From NCBI RefSeq assembly GCF_003970915.1, contig NZ_RXOF01000008.1, positions 186,001 to 250,000 of the forward strand: 64,000 bases of DNA, in the 5' to 3' direction. The position numbers and the translations under genes are program-made. This DNA comes from Hymenobacter gummosus. Lineage in GTDB: Bacteria > Bacteroidota > Bacteroidia > Cytophagales > Hymenobacteraceae. A model generated the notes under the pieces. The model was not told where the DNA came from. It saw only the letters and a program-made list of their open reading frames with translations, and ran no database searches. Positions 9,101 to 16,994 of this stretch are shown in pieces (within the stretch, counting starts at the first letter, position 1; each line of letters starts with the position of its first letter).

Positions 9101-9179
9101 GACCAACGGGCAGATTACGCTGCAGAGCACCGGCGGCTACCTGAACGTGTCGGGCCTGGAAATCTACCGCGTCCAGTAA
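6132..9179 (+). CDS. Large secreted beta-helix protein with malectin-like modules
   Basis: A 1015-residue exported multidomain protein. Residues 1-44 are a signal peptide ending ALAQA. Residues about 45-405 are a parallel beta-helix paralogous to the neighbour at 4356-5525. A Thr/Pro linker (TTPTTP repeats) covers about 418-445. Three copies of a module of about 150 residues follow, near 452-600, 712-858 and 865-1015. Each starts like FFRGINVNGAAVTLDG and ends with LSGLEVW or LSGIEIW, resembling malectin-like carbohydrate-binding jelly rolls. A bacterial Ig-like domain (APTVSLASSATSVTVNTALT) lies near 607-700. No T9SS sorting domain was seen. Enzyme activity is not evident. The pairing of a catalytic-type fold with repeated glycan-binding modules suggests it acts on a polysaccharide outside the cell. 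Confidence 0.78.
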   Translation: MQKTSGILPRTVSRPSQSSGARFLPMLAFVLFVLGLRPAPALAQAPNVTYNGPLTITRGGTYSGNYRSTDSNTPVIRIETADPVIIENSILAGAGDIIWANNGAANLTIRNNQAYGLTPSQDGRGRGRFLAASSARNLNVTSNYLEHTTGFTIYQWSGDGSPSQTVTILRNKVKNIDGRHRNGGFTMSNFVGLNTVRNVGNIEIAWNQVINEPDVSSVEDNINFYNSGGTSSSPARVHDNYVQGAYPLPATDPVFSGTGFTTDGDGSSASTTAAFIQAYNNQFISTCNAAMNIAAGHDIRFYNNRMITSAMLPDGRRLNGTYAATAIFNAYQQPSSVMYNNSVDNNTIGFIKWGYSSPYQDRHDLSSGACANCPNNTHLPNPITVQTEQNEFTLWTQKLAQNGITLGVGGSGTSTGTTTTPTTPTTPTTPTTPTTPSTGSGNTGSTPMSGPSGYTFFRGINVNGAAVTLDGNAWEAASGAANVTVNGTALSAPTVGISPNTEAARADMIRSFVYSRNVTASIGGVSNGTYGVYLYLWEDNSPETFDISVQGQTVRAGFNSGAAGSWQRVGPFTANVTNGSISIATSGGDANLSGIEIWKQNAAPANQAPTVSLASSATSVTVNTALTLTATAADADGTVSKVEFFNGTTKIGEDTSAPYSLSYTPSATGTLSLTAKATDNAAATTTSTAVSVTVNAAPTAPTTSLPAPANATFYRGINVGGSALSIDGNNWEAGTATGVTLTGMVFNNRNTTLSPAADANRTSMLTDAVGGNTVGASLSGVPAGTYSVYAYLWEDNAPETANIVVNGATVQANVNTGAAGSWQRVGPYQVTVTNGTIALSTTGGHPNLSGLEVWKHNTTTTTPTTPTRTLYRAVNLNGAATTIDGVAFEAGTTARNISTNGGKLVASTVNPNPATDANRTSMLRSFIWGLNLNLSVQSVPNGTYEVAYYVFEDNAAETVSATVNGQAVLTNYSTGSAGTWRKTTPVRVTVTNGQITLQSTGGYLNVSGLEIYRVQ
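7379..7443 (+). repeat. ACC/ACG/CCG microsatellite encoding a Thr-Pro linker
   Basis: Imperfect tandem ACC-ACG-CCG codons encode a TTP-rich hinge between the beta-helix and the binding modules. Such a tract could change length by slippage. Confidence 0.8.
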
Positions 9180-9216
9180 GCCTCGCCTGCCGCTTAAAGC
9201 ATTCTGATTCCACCGC

Positions 9217-9247
9217 GACAACGCCCGGCCCTTGGTCGGGCGTTGTC
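9217..9247 (+). terminator. Terminator-like hairpin
   Basis: GACAACGCCCG (9217-9227) pairs perfectly with CGGGCGTTGTC (9237-9247). It lies 37 bases after the stop of the large beta-helix gene, with only a weak T-rich tail. Confidence 0.65.
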
Positions 9248-9268
9248 TGTTGGTGGGCGGCTGTAGTT

Positions 9269-9450
9269 GTAGCGCGGGCTTTAGCCCGCGTGGCAGGCGC
9301 GGGGGGTAGGCGCCGGCCCTTGAGGCGTATGCTTCACGTAGGGCTGACTTTGCTAGCCTTGCGGGTGGCACCGAAGCTATGCAGCCTAGCGGTGAAGTAG
9401 GTAGTTTCCGCAATGCTGCCCCACGGGCCGCGGGCTTTAGCCCGCGCTAC
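9269..9450. repeat. REP doublet in inverted orientation (REPIN-like)
   Basis: GTAGCGCGGGCTTTAGCCCG (9269-9288) and its inverted partner, ending TTTAGCCCGCGCTAC (9436-9450), are each a small palindrome. The two match over 22 bases apart from the loop and lie 138 bases apart in opposite orientation. That is the layout of a REPIN. The family differs from the repeats around the RAYT at 19707. Confidence 0.65.
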
Positions 9451-9487
9451 CGCTGCGGCGGGCGTCAAATACCGACGTAGGGCCTGT

Positions 9488-9516
9488 GCCCAGTCCGTAC
9501 CGGACTGGGCTTTTTT
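9488..9516 (+). terminator. Rho-independent terminator
   Basis: GCCCAGTCCG (9488-9497), loop TAC, CGGACTGGGC (9501-9510), then TTTTTT. The stem is perfect. It separates the beta-helix unit and its REP doublet from the gmd promoter. Confidence 0.85.
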
Positions 9517-9578
9517 GTGTTTAGCCTCGTCATATATCACTTTTTATTTTTTTAAAATAACTTTTCTCATATAACGCA

Positions 9579-9609
9579 TTGCTATTACCAAACTAAATAC
9601 AATTATTTG
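9579..9609 (+). promoter_or_regulatory. Bacteroidota-type promoter of gmd
   Basis: TTG at 9579-9581, then 20 bases, then ATTATTTG at 9602-9609, close to the TAnnTTTG consensus. It lies in an AT-rich stretch and leaves a leader of about 50 bases before the ATG at 9666. Confidence 0.55.
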
Positions 9610-9665
9610 CTGGCAAAGTTCTACATGAGCTTTTTAGCAGTCCACCACCATTTACTGACTTGCCC

Positions 9666-10778
9666 ATGAAACGCGCCCTCATTACCGGCATCACCGGCCA
9701 GGACGGAGCTTACCTGGCCGAGCTGCTGCTCAGCAAAGGCTACGAGGTTCACGGCATCAAGCGCCGCTCGTCCCTCTTCAACACCGACCGCATCGACCAC
9801 CTCTACCAGGACCCGCACGAGTCGGACGTGCGCTTTAAGCTGCACTACGGCGACCTGACGGACTCCACCAACCTGATCCGCATCGTGCAGGAAGTGCAGC
9901 CCGACGAGATTTACAACCTGGGCGCCATGTCGCACGTGAAGGTGTCGTTCGACACGCCCGAGTACGTGGCCGACGTGGACGGCATCGGCACCCTGCGCCT
10001 GCTGGAGGCGGTGCGCATCCTGGGCCTCACGCAGAAGACGCGCATCTACCAGGCCAGCACCTCGGAGCTGTACGGGCTGGTGCAGGAAGTGCCGCAGCGC
10101 GAAACGACGCCGTTCTATCCCCGCTCGCCCTACGCCGTAGCCAAGCTCTACGGCTACTGGATTACGGTGAACTACCGCGAGGCCTACGGCATGTACGCCT
10201 GCAACGGCATCCTCTTCAACCACGAAAGCCCGCTGCGCGGCGAGACGTTCGTGACCCGCAAAATCACCCGCGGGGCGGCCCGCATTGCCCTGGGCCTGCA
10301 GGACAAGATTTACCTCGGCAACCTGGACGCCCGCCGCGACTGGGGCCACGCCAAGGACTACGTGGAAGCCATGTGGCGCATCCTGCAGCAGGACGCGCCG
10401 GAGGACTTCGTCATTGCCACCGGCATTACCACCACCGTCAGGGACTTCGTGCGTATGGCCTTCGCCGAAATGGGCGTAGAGCTGACCTTCTTCGGGGAGG
10501 GCGCCGACGAAACCGGCCACGTGGTGGCCTGCCACAACCCCGAGTTTCAGCTGCCGCTGGGCAAGGAAGTAGTGGCCGTTGACCCCACCTACTACCGGCC
10601 CACCGAGGTGGAGCTGCTCATCGGCGACCCTACGAAGGCCCAGACCAAGCTGGGCTGGACGCCGCAGTACGACCTGCCGGCCCTGGTGCAGGACATGGTG
10701 CAGGCCGACCTGGATTTGTTCCGCCGCGACGCCGTGCTGCGCGAAGCCGGCCACCGCGTGCTCAACTACTATGAATAA
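9666..10778 (+). CDS. gmd: GDP-mannose 4,6-dehydratase
   Basis: A 370-residue enzyme that converts GDP-D-mannose to GDP-4-keto-6-deoxy-D-mannose, the first step to GDP-L-fucose. The Rossmann motif [19 protein letters not shown] is at residues 8-26. The catalytic set is T132/S133/E134 in STSELYG and Y156/K160 in [13 protein letters not shown]-specific blocks [31 protein letters not shown] and RPTEVELL are all present, and length is normal. The frame could start at a TTG six bases earlier (9660), but the ATG at 9666 is the standard start. fcl follows after a 129-base gap filled by an inverted iteron spacer. Confidence 0.97.
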   Translation: MKRALITGITGQDGAYLAELLLSKGYEVHGIKRRSSLFNTDRIDHLYQDPHESDVRFKLHYGDLTDSTNLIRIVQEVQPDEIYNLGAMSHVKVSFDTPEYVADVDGIGTLRLLEAVRILGLTQKTRIYQASTSELYGLVQEVPQRETTPFYPRSPYAVAKLYGYWITVNYREAYGMYACNGILFNHESPLRGETFVTRKITRGAARIALGLQDKIYLGNLDARRDWGHAKDYVEAMWRILQQDAPEDFVIATGITTTVRDFVRMAFAEMGVELTFFGEGADETGHVVACHNPEFQLPLGKEVVAVDPTYYRPTEVELLIGDPTKAQTKLGWTPQYDLPALVQDMVQADLDLFRRDAVLREAGHRVLNYYE

Positions 10779-10907
10779 GGGTGTGAGGGTAAGAGGGTAT
10801 GAGGGTAGGAGTCAACCGAATAAAAACTCCTAAACCTCTACCACCATACCCTCCCGCCCCTGCCAGACTCACACCCTCTTGCCATCTTACCCTCATACCC
10901 TAACCTC
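10779..10907. repeat. Inverted octamer-iteron spacer between gmd and fcl
   Basis: Directly after the gmd stop come four octamers of the form GGGTNNGA (10779-10811). The far arm (10868-10907) is the complement of the same octamers and ends at the fcl ATG. The arms share GGGTATGAGGGTAAGA-type blocks in a different order. The G-rich arm abuts the upstream stop and the C-rich arm abuts the downstream start. It uses the same iteron as the spacer at 27737-27856. Confidence 0.8.
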
Positions 10908-11870
10908 ATGGACCTCAACGCCAAAATCTACGTGGCGGGCCACCGCGGCATGGTGGGCTCGGCTTTTGTGCGCCGCCTGCGCCAGGCCGGCTACACGAAC
11001 ATCGTTACCCGCACGTCCAAGGAGCTGGACCTGCGCGACCAGCCGGCCGTGGCTTACTTCTTCGCCAAGGAAAAGCCGGAGTACGTGCTGCTGGCCGCCG
11101 CCAAGGTGGGCGGCATCTACGCCAACAACACCTACCGCGCCGATTTTCTGTACGACAACCTCATGATTGAGGGCAACGTGCTCGACCAGGCCTACCGCCA
11201 CGGCGTGAAGAAGCTGCTGTATTTGGGCTCGTCCTGCATCTACCCCAAGCTGGCCCCGCAGCCCATCCGCGAGGAGTACCTGCTGACCGGGCAGCTGGAG
11301 CCCACCAACGAGCCCTACGCCATTTCCAAAATTGCCGGGCTGAAGATGTGCGAGGCCTACCGCGACCAGCACGGCTGCAACTTCATCACGGTGATGCCCA
11401 CCAACCTCTACGGCCCGCACGACAACTACGACCTGCAGAACTCGCACGTGATGGCCGCGTTGCTGCGCAAGTTCAGCGAAGCCGCCGCCCTGAGCCTGCC
11501 GCAGGTGGCCGTGTGGGGCACCGGCGGGCCGCGCCGCGAGTTCCTGCACGTGGACGACCTGGCCGACGCCTGCCTGCACCTGATGCTGCACTACGACGGC
11601 CGCGAGCCGGTGAACGTGGGCACCGGCGAAGACCTCACCATTCGGGAGCTGGCCACCCTGCTGGCCGAGCTGACCGACTTCCGCGGCGAGGTCACCTTCG
11701 ACTCGGGCAAGCCCGACGGCACCATGCGCAAGCTGCTCGACGTGAGCCGCCTGCACGGCCTGGGCTGGCGCCACCAGATCAGCCTGCGCGAGGGCCTGGC
11801 CCGCACCATTGCCGACGCCGAGTGGCGCCGCGTCGTCGCCCCGCAGCCCGAGCCGCTGCTGGCCGCCTGA
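10908..11870 (+). CDS. fcl: GDP-L-fucose synthase
   Basis: A 320-residue bifunctional epimerase-reductase that turns GDP-4-keto-6-deoxymannose into GDP-L-fucose using NADPH. The nucleotide-binding motif GHRGMVG is at residues 11-17. The catalytic residues are S108 or S109 with C110 in LGSSCIYPK, and Y137/K141 in [11 protein letters not shown]. Family blocks [24 protein letters not shown] and [11 protein letters not shown] are clear and length is standard. It forms the fucose-donor pair with gmd. The likely consumer is the GT11-like gene at 3292-4194. Confidence 0.97.
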   Translation: MDLNAKIYVAGHRGMVGSAFVRRLRQAGYTNIVTRTSKELDLRDQPAVAYFFAKEKPEYVLLAAAKVGGIYANNTYRADFLYDNLMIEGNVLDQAYRHGVKKLLYLGSSCIYPKLAPQPIREEYLLTGQLEPTNEPYAISKIAGLKMCEAYRDQHGCNFITVMPTNLYGPHDNYDLQNSHVMAALLRKFSEAAALSLPQVAVWGTGGPRREFLHVDDLADACLHLMLHYDGREPVNVGTGEDLTIRELATLLAELTDFRGEVTFDSGKPDGTMRKLLDVSRLHGLGWRHQISLREGLARTIADAEWRRVVAPQPEPLLAA

Positions 11871-11908
11871 GGCCGGGCGAGTCTCCACCCTCTGTTCCCG
11901 CCTTGCTC

Positions 11909-13150
11909 ATGCACCAGCTACTGGAAAGAGCCCAGCGCCGCGCCGGCCGCCTGCTGCGCGAGTGGCTGCCCCACAACCTGCACTACCGCCCGGTGGGCAT
12001 TCACGCCCGCAGCCGGGACTTGGCCGAGGTACCCAAAGCCGCCGCCACCTACTACGAGGTGGTGGCGGCCCACACCTCGCACACCGACATTCCGGCGGCG
12101 TTTTTCGAGGCGGCCTCGGCCTACGGCGGACACCTGCACAGCAAGCCCCCGCGCACCGAGCAGGTGCCGGCGGCCTTCGTGCTGGAGCTGCAGCAGGGCC
12201 GCCTGTACGCCGACAACAACGACTCCGTGGCCGTCATTGCGGCCGACGACCGGCTGGTGGGCGACGCCTCGTTTCAGTACACCAATAAAACCTGGGAAAC
12301 CATCCGGCCCGAGGACAACAACATCTTCCGGCAGGCCTACTTCCTGGAGCCGGTGCCCGTAGCCGGCACGGTCTGCAGCCTGCTCGCGGGCGGCGGGGCG
12401 GCCATCGGCAACTACTACCACTGGCTGATTGACTCGGTGCCGCGGCTGCATTTGCTGCAGGCGGCCGGGCTGCTCGGGGAGGTCGATTACTTCCTGGTGT
12501 ACAACCGCAACTGGCGCTTTGTACAGCAGACAATGGCGGCCCTGGGCATCCGGCCCGAGCAGCTCATCGACGTGACCACGCACCGCCACCTGCGGGCCGA
12601 GCGGCTGCTGGTGACTTCGCCGGTGCGCGGCACCGGGGCCCACACGCCCGCCTGGGCCTGTGACTTTCTGCGCCGCAGCTTCCTGCCGCCCGACCCGGCC
12701 CTGGTAGCGGCCCACCAGTACAGCCCCTACGTGTACATCAGCCGCCGCGACGCCGAGGCCCGGCACGTGGTGAACGAGGCCGCCGTGGAGGAGCTGCTGC
12801 GACCCTACGGTTTCCGCACCTACGTGCTCAGCCAGCTCTCCTTCGCCGAAAAGGTGACCTTGTTTGCCGGCGCCCGGGCCATCATTGCCCCGGTGGGCGC
12901 CGGGCTGAGCAACCTGACTTTCTGCGCCCCCGGCACCTGCTTGCTGGAGCTGCTGCCCCAGGGCTTCGTGGTGCCCGACTTTATGGAGCTGGCTTACCGC
13001 CTCGGCCTGCGCTACGACTGGCTGGTGTGCCCGCATCCGCAGGCCGCCACCAGCCTCGGCGACGCCCGCCGCGAAGACCTGACCGTGGACCTGGACGCGC
13101 TGCACCAGCACCTCGCGCAGCTTTTCGGCCAGCCCGCCGTGCCGGCCTGA
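11909..13150 (+). CDS. Glycosyltransferase family 61 (DUF563) protein
   Basis: A 413-residue GT61-like transferase. The diagnostic region is GNYYHWLIDSVPRLHLLQAAG near residues 165-190. It is followed by VYISRRDAEARHVVNEAAVEELL and the C-terminal IIAPVGAGLSNLTFCAPGTCLLEL block that closes the GT61 domain. Family members transfer xylose, arabinose or GlcNAc, but the donor here is unknown. A UDP-xylose route is encoded downstream (16995-19390), so xylose is possible. The frame is open far upstream, overlapping fcl; I chose the ATG at 11909, 38 bases after the fcl stop, because the conserved protein begins there. Confidence 0.85.
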   Translation: MHQLLERAQRRAGRLLREWLPHNLHYRPVGIHARSRDLAEVPKAAATYYEVVAAHTSHTDIPAAFFEAASAYGGHLHSKPPRTEQVPAAFVLELQQGRLYADNNDSVAVIAADDRLVGDASFQYTNKTWETIRPEDNNIFRQAYFLEPVPVAGTVCSLLAGGGAAIGNYYHWLIDSVPRLHLLQAAGLLGEVDYFLVYNRNWRFVQQTMAALGIRPEQLIDVTTHRHLRAERLLVTSPVRGTGAHTPAWACDFLRRSFLPPDPALVAAHQYSPYVYISRRDAEARHVVNEAAVEELLRPYGFRTYVLSQLSFAEKVTLFAGARAIIAPVGAGLSNLTFCAPGTCLLELLPQGFVVPDFMELAYRLGLRYDWLVCPHPQAATSLGDARREDLTVDLDALHQHLAQLFGQPAVPA

Positions 13151-13245
13151 CTTCGGCTTGGCTTCGGCGGCCCCTGCCTGCCCCTACCGCCGCGGCCCGG
13201 CGCCACCCGCAGCCGCTTTTTCCGACGCCTGACTTCCGCCTCGTC

Positions 13246-15204
13246 ATGGTAGCCCCTACGCCTTCCGTTTTGCTGTCCATCGTCACCTGGAACAGCGCCG
13301 CCAGCATCGAAGCCTGCCTGGCCTCGTTGCTGGCGCAGACCTACACCGACTTCACGGTGTGGGTTACCGACAACGCCTCGGCCGACGACACCTGCGCCCG
13401 CGTGGCCGCCGTGGCCGCCCGGGACGCCCGCATTCAGCTCTACCGCCTCAGCGCCAACACCGGCTTCTGCGGCGGGCACAACTACGCCCTCGACCGCACC
13501 CGCACCGAGTTTGTGCTGCTCGTCAACCCCGACGTGGAGCTGGCGCCCGACTACCTGGCCCGCGCCCTGCAGGCCATGCGCCGGGACGCGCGCATCGGGG
13601 TGGTGTGCGGGCTGCTGCTGCAAAGCCACGACGCCGACCCGCGCATCGACTCGGCCGGCATGCAGGCCCTGCCCGACGGCCGCTACTGCCTGCGCCTGTA
13701 CACCCGGCCCCTGAGCACCGTGGACCTGCAGCCCGGCTACGTGGACGGCGCCGACGGGGCCCTGCCCCTGCTGCGCCGCCGCTACATCGACGACTTGCGG
13801 GTGGAAGGGCAGTTTTTCGACGAGCGGTTCTTCGCCCACAAGGAAGACTGGGACGTGGCCTGGCGCGGGCAGCTCTACGGCTGGCGCACCTGGTTTGAGC
13901 CCGGCTGCCGGGCCCTGCACCCGCGGGTGTTCCGCCCCGGCAACCTGGCCCTGCGCCAGCGCCTGGCCGGGGCCATCAAGGCCGACGCGGTGAAAAACCA
14001 GCTGCTGCTGCTCCTCAAAAACGCCCCCGCCGGCCGGGCCTGGCGCACCTGGCTGCGCGCCCTGCCCCGGCAGCTGGCCATCTTCACCTACCTGCTGCTG
14101 CGGGAGCCCAGCTCCCTGCGAGCCTACCGCTACGTGTGGCAGCACCGCCGGGCCGTGCTGGCCAGCCGCTGGCTGGTGCAGGCGCGGGCCCGCCGCGGCT
14201 GGCAGCCGGCCCTGGGCGCCCCGGCCCCCGAGCCGCTGCTGAGCATCTGCGTGCCCACCTACCGCCGCCCCGAGCTGCTGGCCCGGGCCCTGCGCTCCGT
14301 GGGGCCGCTGCCGGCGGAGGTGGAGCTGCTGGTATCCGACAACTCGCCCCGGGACGACTGGCGCAACCCGCTGGTGGCCCGCTACGCCCTGCGCCGGCAG
14401 CCCGCCGCCCAGGTGCGCTACTACCACAACGCGCCCGGCGGCAACTCCACCACCAACTGGCAGGCCTGCCTGCGCCGCGCCCGGGGCCGCTACGTGCTCA
14501 TGCTGCACGACGACGACTACCTGCTGCCCGGCGGCCTGCAGCGCATCCTGCAGACCCTGCGCCACGACCCCAAGCCCCAGGCCGCCTACCTGTTCGGCGT
14601 CGACATCGTGGACGTGGGCGGGCGGGTGCTGCGCCGGCAGCCGGTGCCGCGGGCGGGCTACCTGCCGCCCGCCGAAGCCCTGCAGGCCGTGCTGACCAAC
14701 TCCTCGCTGGTGCGCATTCCGGCCCTGGTGGCCGAGCGCCGCGCCTGCCTCACGCTGGGCCTCGACCCCGCCCAGCAGGGCTCCGACGACACCGACCTGT
14801 GGATGCGTCTGTTTGCCCGCCACGGCCTGCAGTGCGTGCCCGCGCGCACCGCCGCCTACACCATCCACCCCGACGCGGAAACCACCAGCTTCTTCAACGA
14901 AACCGGCATCGGGCTGCTGCTGCGGCTGTTTGGCAAGGCCGAGCGGCTCGGGCTGCTGCCGTTTGAGCAGCTGGAGCAGGCCCAGAGCAAGTTTCTGCAC
15001 CAGTTCATCCTGGCCGGGGTGTACCGCGCCCTGCGCCAGCGCGACCTGCCCGCCGCCCGGCAGGTGCTGCGTCTCTTCGAGCTGCCCGAGTTGCAGCACC
15101 TCGCGGTGCCGCTGCGCTGGCTGCCCGCCCGCCTGGGCCTCACGCTCTGGCTGCTGGGCTCGGAGTGGCTGCCCGCGCCGCCGCACCAGCTGCCCGCCAG
15201 CTGA
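13246..15204 (+). CDS. Two-domain glycosyltransferase family 2 protein
   Basis: A 652-residue protein with two GT2 catalytic domains in tandem. Domain one (about 8-290) resembles rhamnosyltransferases, with SIVTWNSAASIEACLASLL, DNASADDT, NPDVELAPDYL as the DXD-like site and EDWDVAWR near its end. Domain two (about 328-570) restarts with LLSICVPTYRRPELLARALRSV, LVSDNSPRDDW and a LHDDDY metal site. Two complete active sites suggest sequential or alternating sugar addition, as in bifunctional polymerising transferases. The frame is open upstream, overlapping the GT61 gene; the ATG at 13246 precedes the first beta strand and is preferred. Confidence 0.88.
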   Translation: MVAPTPSVLLSIVTWNSAASIEACLASLLAQTYTDFTVWVTDNASADDTCARVAAVAARDARIQLYRLSANTGFCGGHNYALDRTRTEFVLLVNPDVELAPDYLARALQAMRRDARIGVVCGLLLQSHDADPRIDSAGMQALPDGRYCLRLYTRPLSTVDLQPGYVDGADGALPLLRRRYIDDLRVEGQFFDERFFAHKEDWDVAWRGQLYGWRTWFEPGCRALHPRVFRPGNLALRQRLAGAIKADAVKNQLLLLLKNAPAGRAWRTWLRALPRQLAIFTYLLLREPSSLRAYRYVWQHRRAVLASRWLVQARARRGWQPALGAPAPEPLLSICVPTYRRPELLARALRSVGPLPAEVELLVSDNSPRDDWRNPLVARYALRRQPAAQVRYYHNAPGGNSTTNWQACLRRARGRYVLMLHDDDYLLPGGLQRILQTLRHDPKPQAAYLFGVDIVDVGGRVLRRQPVPRAGYLPPAEALQAVLTNSSLVRIPALVAERRACLTLGLDPAQQGSDDTDLWMRLFARHGLQCVPARTAAYTIHPDAETTSFFNETGIGLLLRLFGKAERLGLLPFEQLEQAQSKFLHQFILAGVYRALRQRDLPAARQVLRLFELPELQHLAVPLRWLPARLGLTLWLLGSEWLPAPPHQLPAS

Positions 15205-15337
15205 GCGGCCCCGCGCAGCACTGCGCAGCTGTTCGGCCGCCGCTTCTTCTCTCCTCCGCCCCGTTTCCGCCTGCCGCCCACCCCGCCCGCCTGCCCCAAT
15301 CTTCCACCAAGGCTCCGGCCTGCCTTCCGTACCGAGT

Positions 15338-16699
15338 ATGATAATCATCGACAACCTGCTGGAAGCCCGGGAGCGGGCCGGCAAGCCCATCCGCGTCGGG
15401 CTGTGGGGCGCGGGCGAAATGGCCCAGGGCATGGTCAACCAGATCATGCGCTACACCCCCGGCATGGAGGTCAGCGTCGTGGCCAACCGCACCCTCAGCA
15501 AGGCCCACCAGGCCTACGCGTACACCGGCCACACCGCCACCGAGTGTTTCGACCTGGCTTCGCTGCAGGCCTGCCTCGACGCCGGCGGGCTGGCCGTGAC
15601 GGACCGGGCCGAGCTGCTCTGCGAAGTGGAAGGGCTGGATGTGCTGGTGGAGTGCACCGGCACCATCCATTTCTCGGCCGAGCTGATCATGAAGGCCATC
15701 GAGTGGAAGCGCAACGTGCTCTTGTTCAGCCCCGAGCTGGACGCCACCGTGGGCCCGCTGCTGAAGGTGTACGCCGACCAGGCCGGGGTGCTGCTCAGCG
15801 GCTCCTCCGGCGACCAGCCCGGCTGTATTATGGATTTGTTTCGGTTCGTGAAGGGCATGGGCCTCACGCCGCTGCTCTGCGGCAACATCAAGGGGCTACA
15901 GGACTACTACCGCAACCCCACCACCCAGGCCGCCTTTGCCGCGCAGTGGCACCTGACGCCCGAAATGGTGACCTGCTTTGCCGACGGCACCAAAATCAGC
16001 ATCGAGCAGGCCTGCGTGGCCAACGCCACCGGCATGGGCGTGGCCCGGCGCGGCATGATCGGCCACCGCAACCCCGACGGCCACGTGGACGACATGACCT
16101 CCTGGTACGACATCGAGGAGCTGAAGCGCCTGGGCGGCATCGTCGACTACGTGGTGGGGCCCAAGCCGGGGCCGGGCGTGTTCGTGTACGCCACCACCGA
16201 CGACCCGAAATCCAGGCACTACCTGGCCTACGGCAAGCTGGGCCCGGGGCCGCTGTACTCGTTTTACCAGCCCTACCACCTCATCTACGCCGAAATTCCG
16301 CACTCCATTGCCCGCCTCGTGCTTTTGCAGGACGTGACCATGGCCCCGCTGGCCGGCCCGGTGGTGGAAGTCATTACCCTCACCAAAACGCCCCTGGCGG
16401 CCGGCCACACCCTCGACGGGCTGGGCGGCTACGACACCTACGGGCAGTGCGAAAACGCCGAAACCGCCCGCCGCGAAAACCTGCTGCCCGTGGGCCTGGC
16501 CGAGGGCTGCACCCTGCGCCGCGCCGTGCCCCGCGACACCCCGCTCACCTTCGACGACGTCACGCTGCCGCCCGACAACCTGGTGCAGCGGCTCTGGCGC
16601 GAGCAGTTTGCCCGCTTCTTCCCGCACCTGGAGCTGGCCGCCGCCGCCTACCCGCCGGCCCCCACAGTACCGGCCGATACCGCCGCCGCGCTGGTCTGA
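15338..16699 (+). CDS. NAD(P)-binding oxidoreductase with SAF domain (COG4091-like)
   Basis: A 453-residue protein resembling the predicted homoserine-dehydrogenase-like family with a C-terminal SAF domain. The Rossmann motif VGLWGAGEMAQGM is at about residues 20-32. The middle has LVECTGTIHFSAELIMKAIE and the conserved SSGDQPGCIMDLFRFVKGMG. The C-terminal third (VITLTKTPLAAGHTLDGLGG onward) is SAF-like. Members of this family are often found in lipopolysaccharide or rare-sugar clusters beside class III aminotransferases and RmlC-like epimerases, and all those partners lie in this window on the other strand. The substrate is unknown; homoserine is unlikely. The upstream open frame overlaps the GT2 gene and was not used. 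Confidence 0.72.
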   Translation: MIIIDNLLEARERAGKPIRVGLWGAGEMAQGMVNQIMRYTPGMEVSVVANRTLSKAHQAYAYTGHTATECFDLASLQACLDAGGLAVTDRAELLCEVEGLDVLVECTGTIHFSAELIMKAIEWKRNVLLFSPELDATVGPLLKVYADQAGVLLSGSSGDQPGCIMDLFRFVKGMGLTPLLCGNIKGLQDYYRNPTTQAAFAAQWHLTPEMVTCFADGTKISIEQACVANATGMGVARRGMIGHRNPDGHVDDMTSWYDIEELKRLGGIVDYVVGPKPGPGVFVYATTDDPKSRHYLAYGKLGPGPLYSFYQPYHLIYAEIPHSIARLVLLQDVTMAPLAGPVVEVITLTKTPLAAGHTLDGLGGYDTYGQCENAETARRENLLPVGLAEGCTLRRAVPRDTPLTFDDVTLPPDNLVQRLWREQFARFFPHLELAAAAYPPAPTVPADTAAALV

Positions 16700-16738
16700 T
16701 TCGCCGCCCGCGCCGCATTGCCGCCCAGCCGCACTGCC

Positions 16739-16885
16739 GCACTCGCTCGGCTATTGCCGAGTGAGGCCTACGTGGCTCGGCTGTGCCGAGCACCCGCCCG
16801 CGCCGCCTGAACGAGGCCGCCCGGCCGGATTCGGGGCACAGCCCCTCACAAGTAGTCGTCACGCGGCACAGCCGCGCGACTGCGG
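16739..16885 (+). repeat. REP element of the RAYT family, copy R1
   Basis: A composite palindromic element. It starts GCACTCGGCTATT-like (CACTCGCTCGGCTATTGCCG), continues with GGCTCGGCTGTGCCGAGCAC, and ends with GTCACGCGGCACAGCCGCG and ACTGCGG. It matches R2 (inverted, 19471-19638) and R3 (20271-20425), which flank the RAYT gene. It sits 2.6 kb away from that gene, so it is a dispersed copy. Confidence 0.85.
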
Positions 16886-16994
16886 CCAGACCGAGCCAAG
16901 TTGACCCAACCTCCAACTTCTAACGCCCGCATCATCCGGCCTTCTCCGCTTGCCAACGGAAACCCGAGAGCCGGGGGCGCGGCAACCTCCACCA

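Noticed and set aside
6117-9413. Minus-strand open frame of 1098 codons opposite the large beta-helix gene
   Set aside because: It is the antisense shadow of a GC-rich gene. The composition is Gly/Arg/Val/Ala-rich without recognisable domains, whereas the plus strand has a signal peptide and clear modules.
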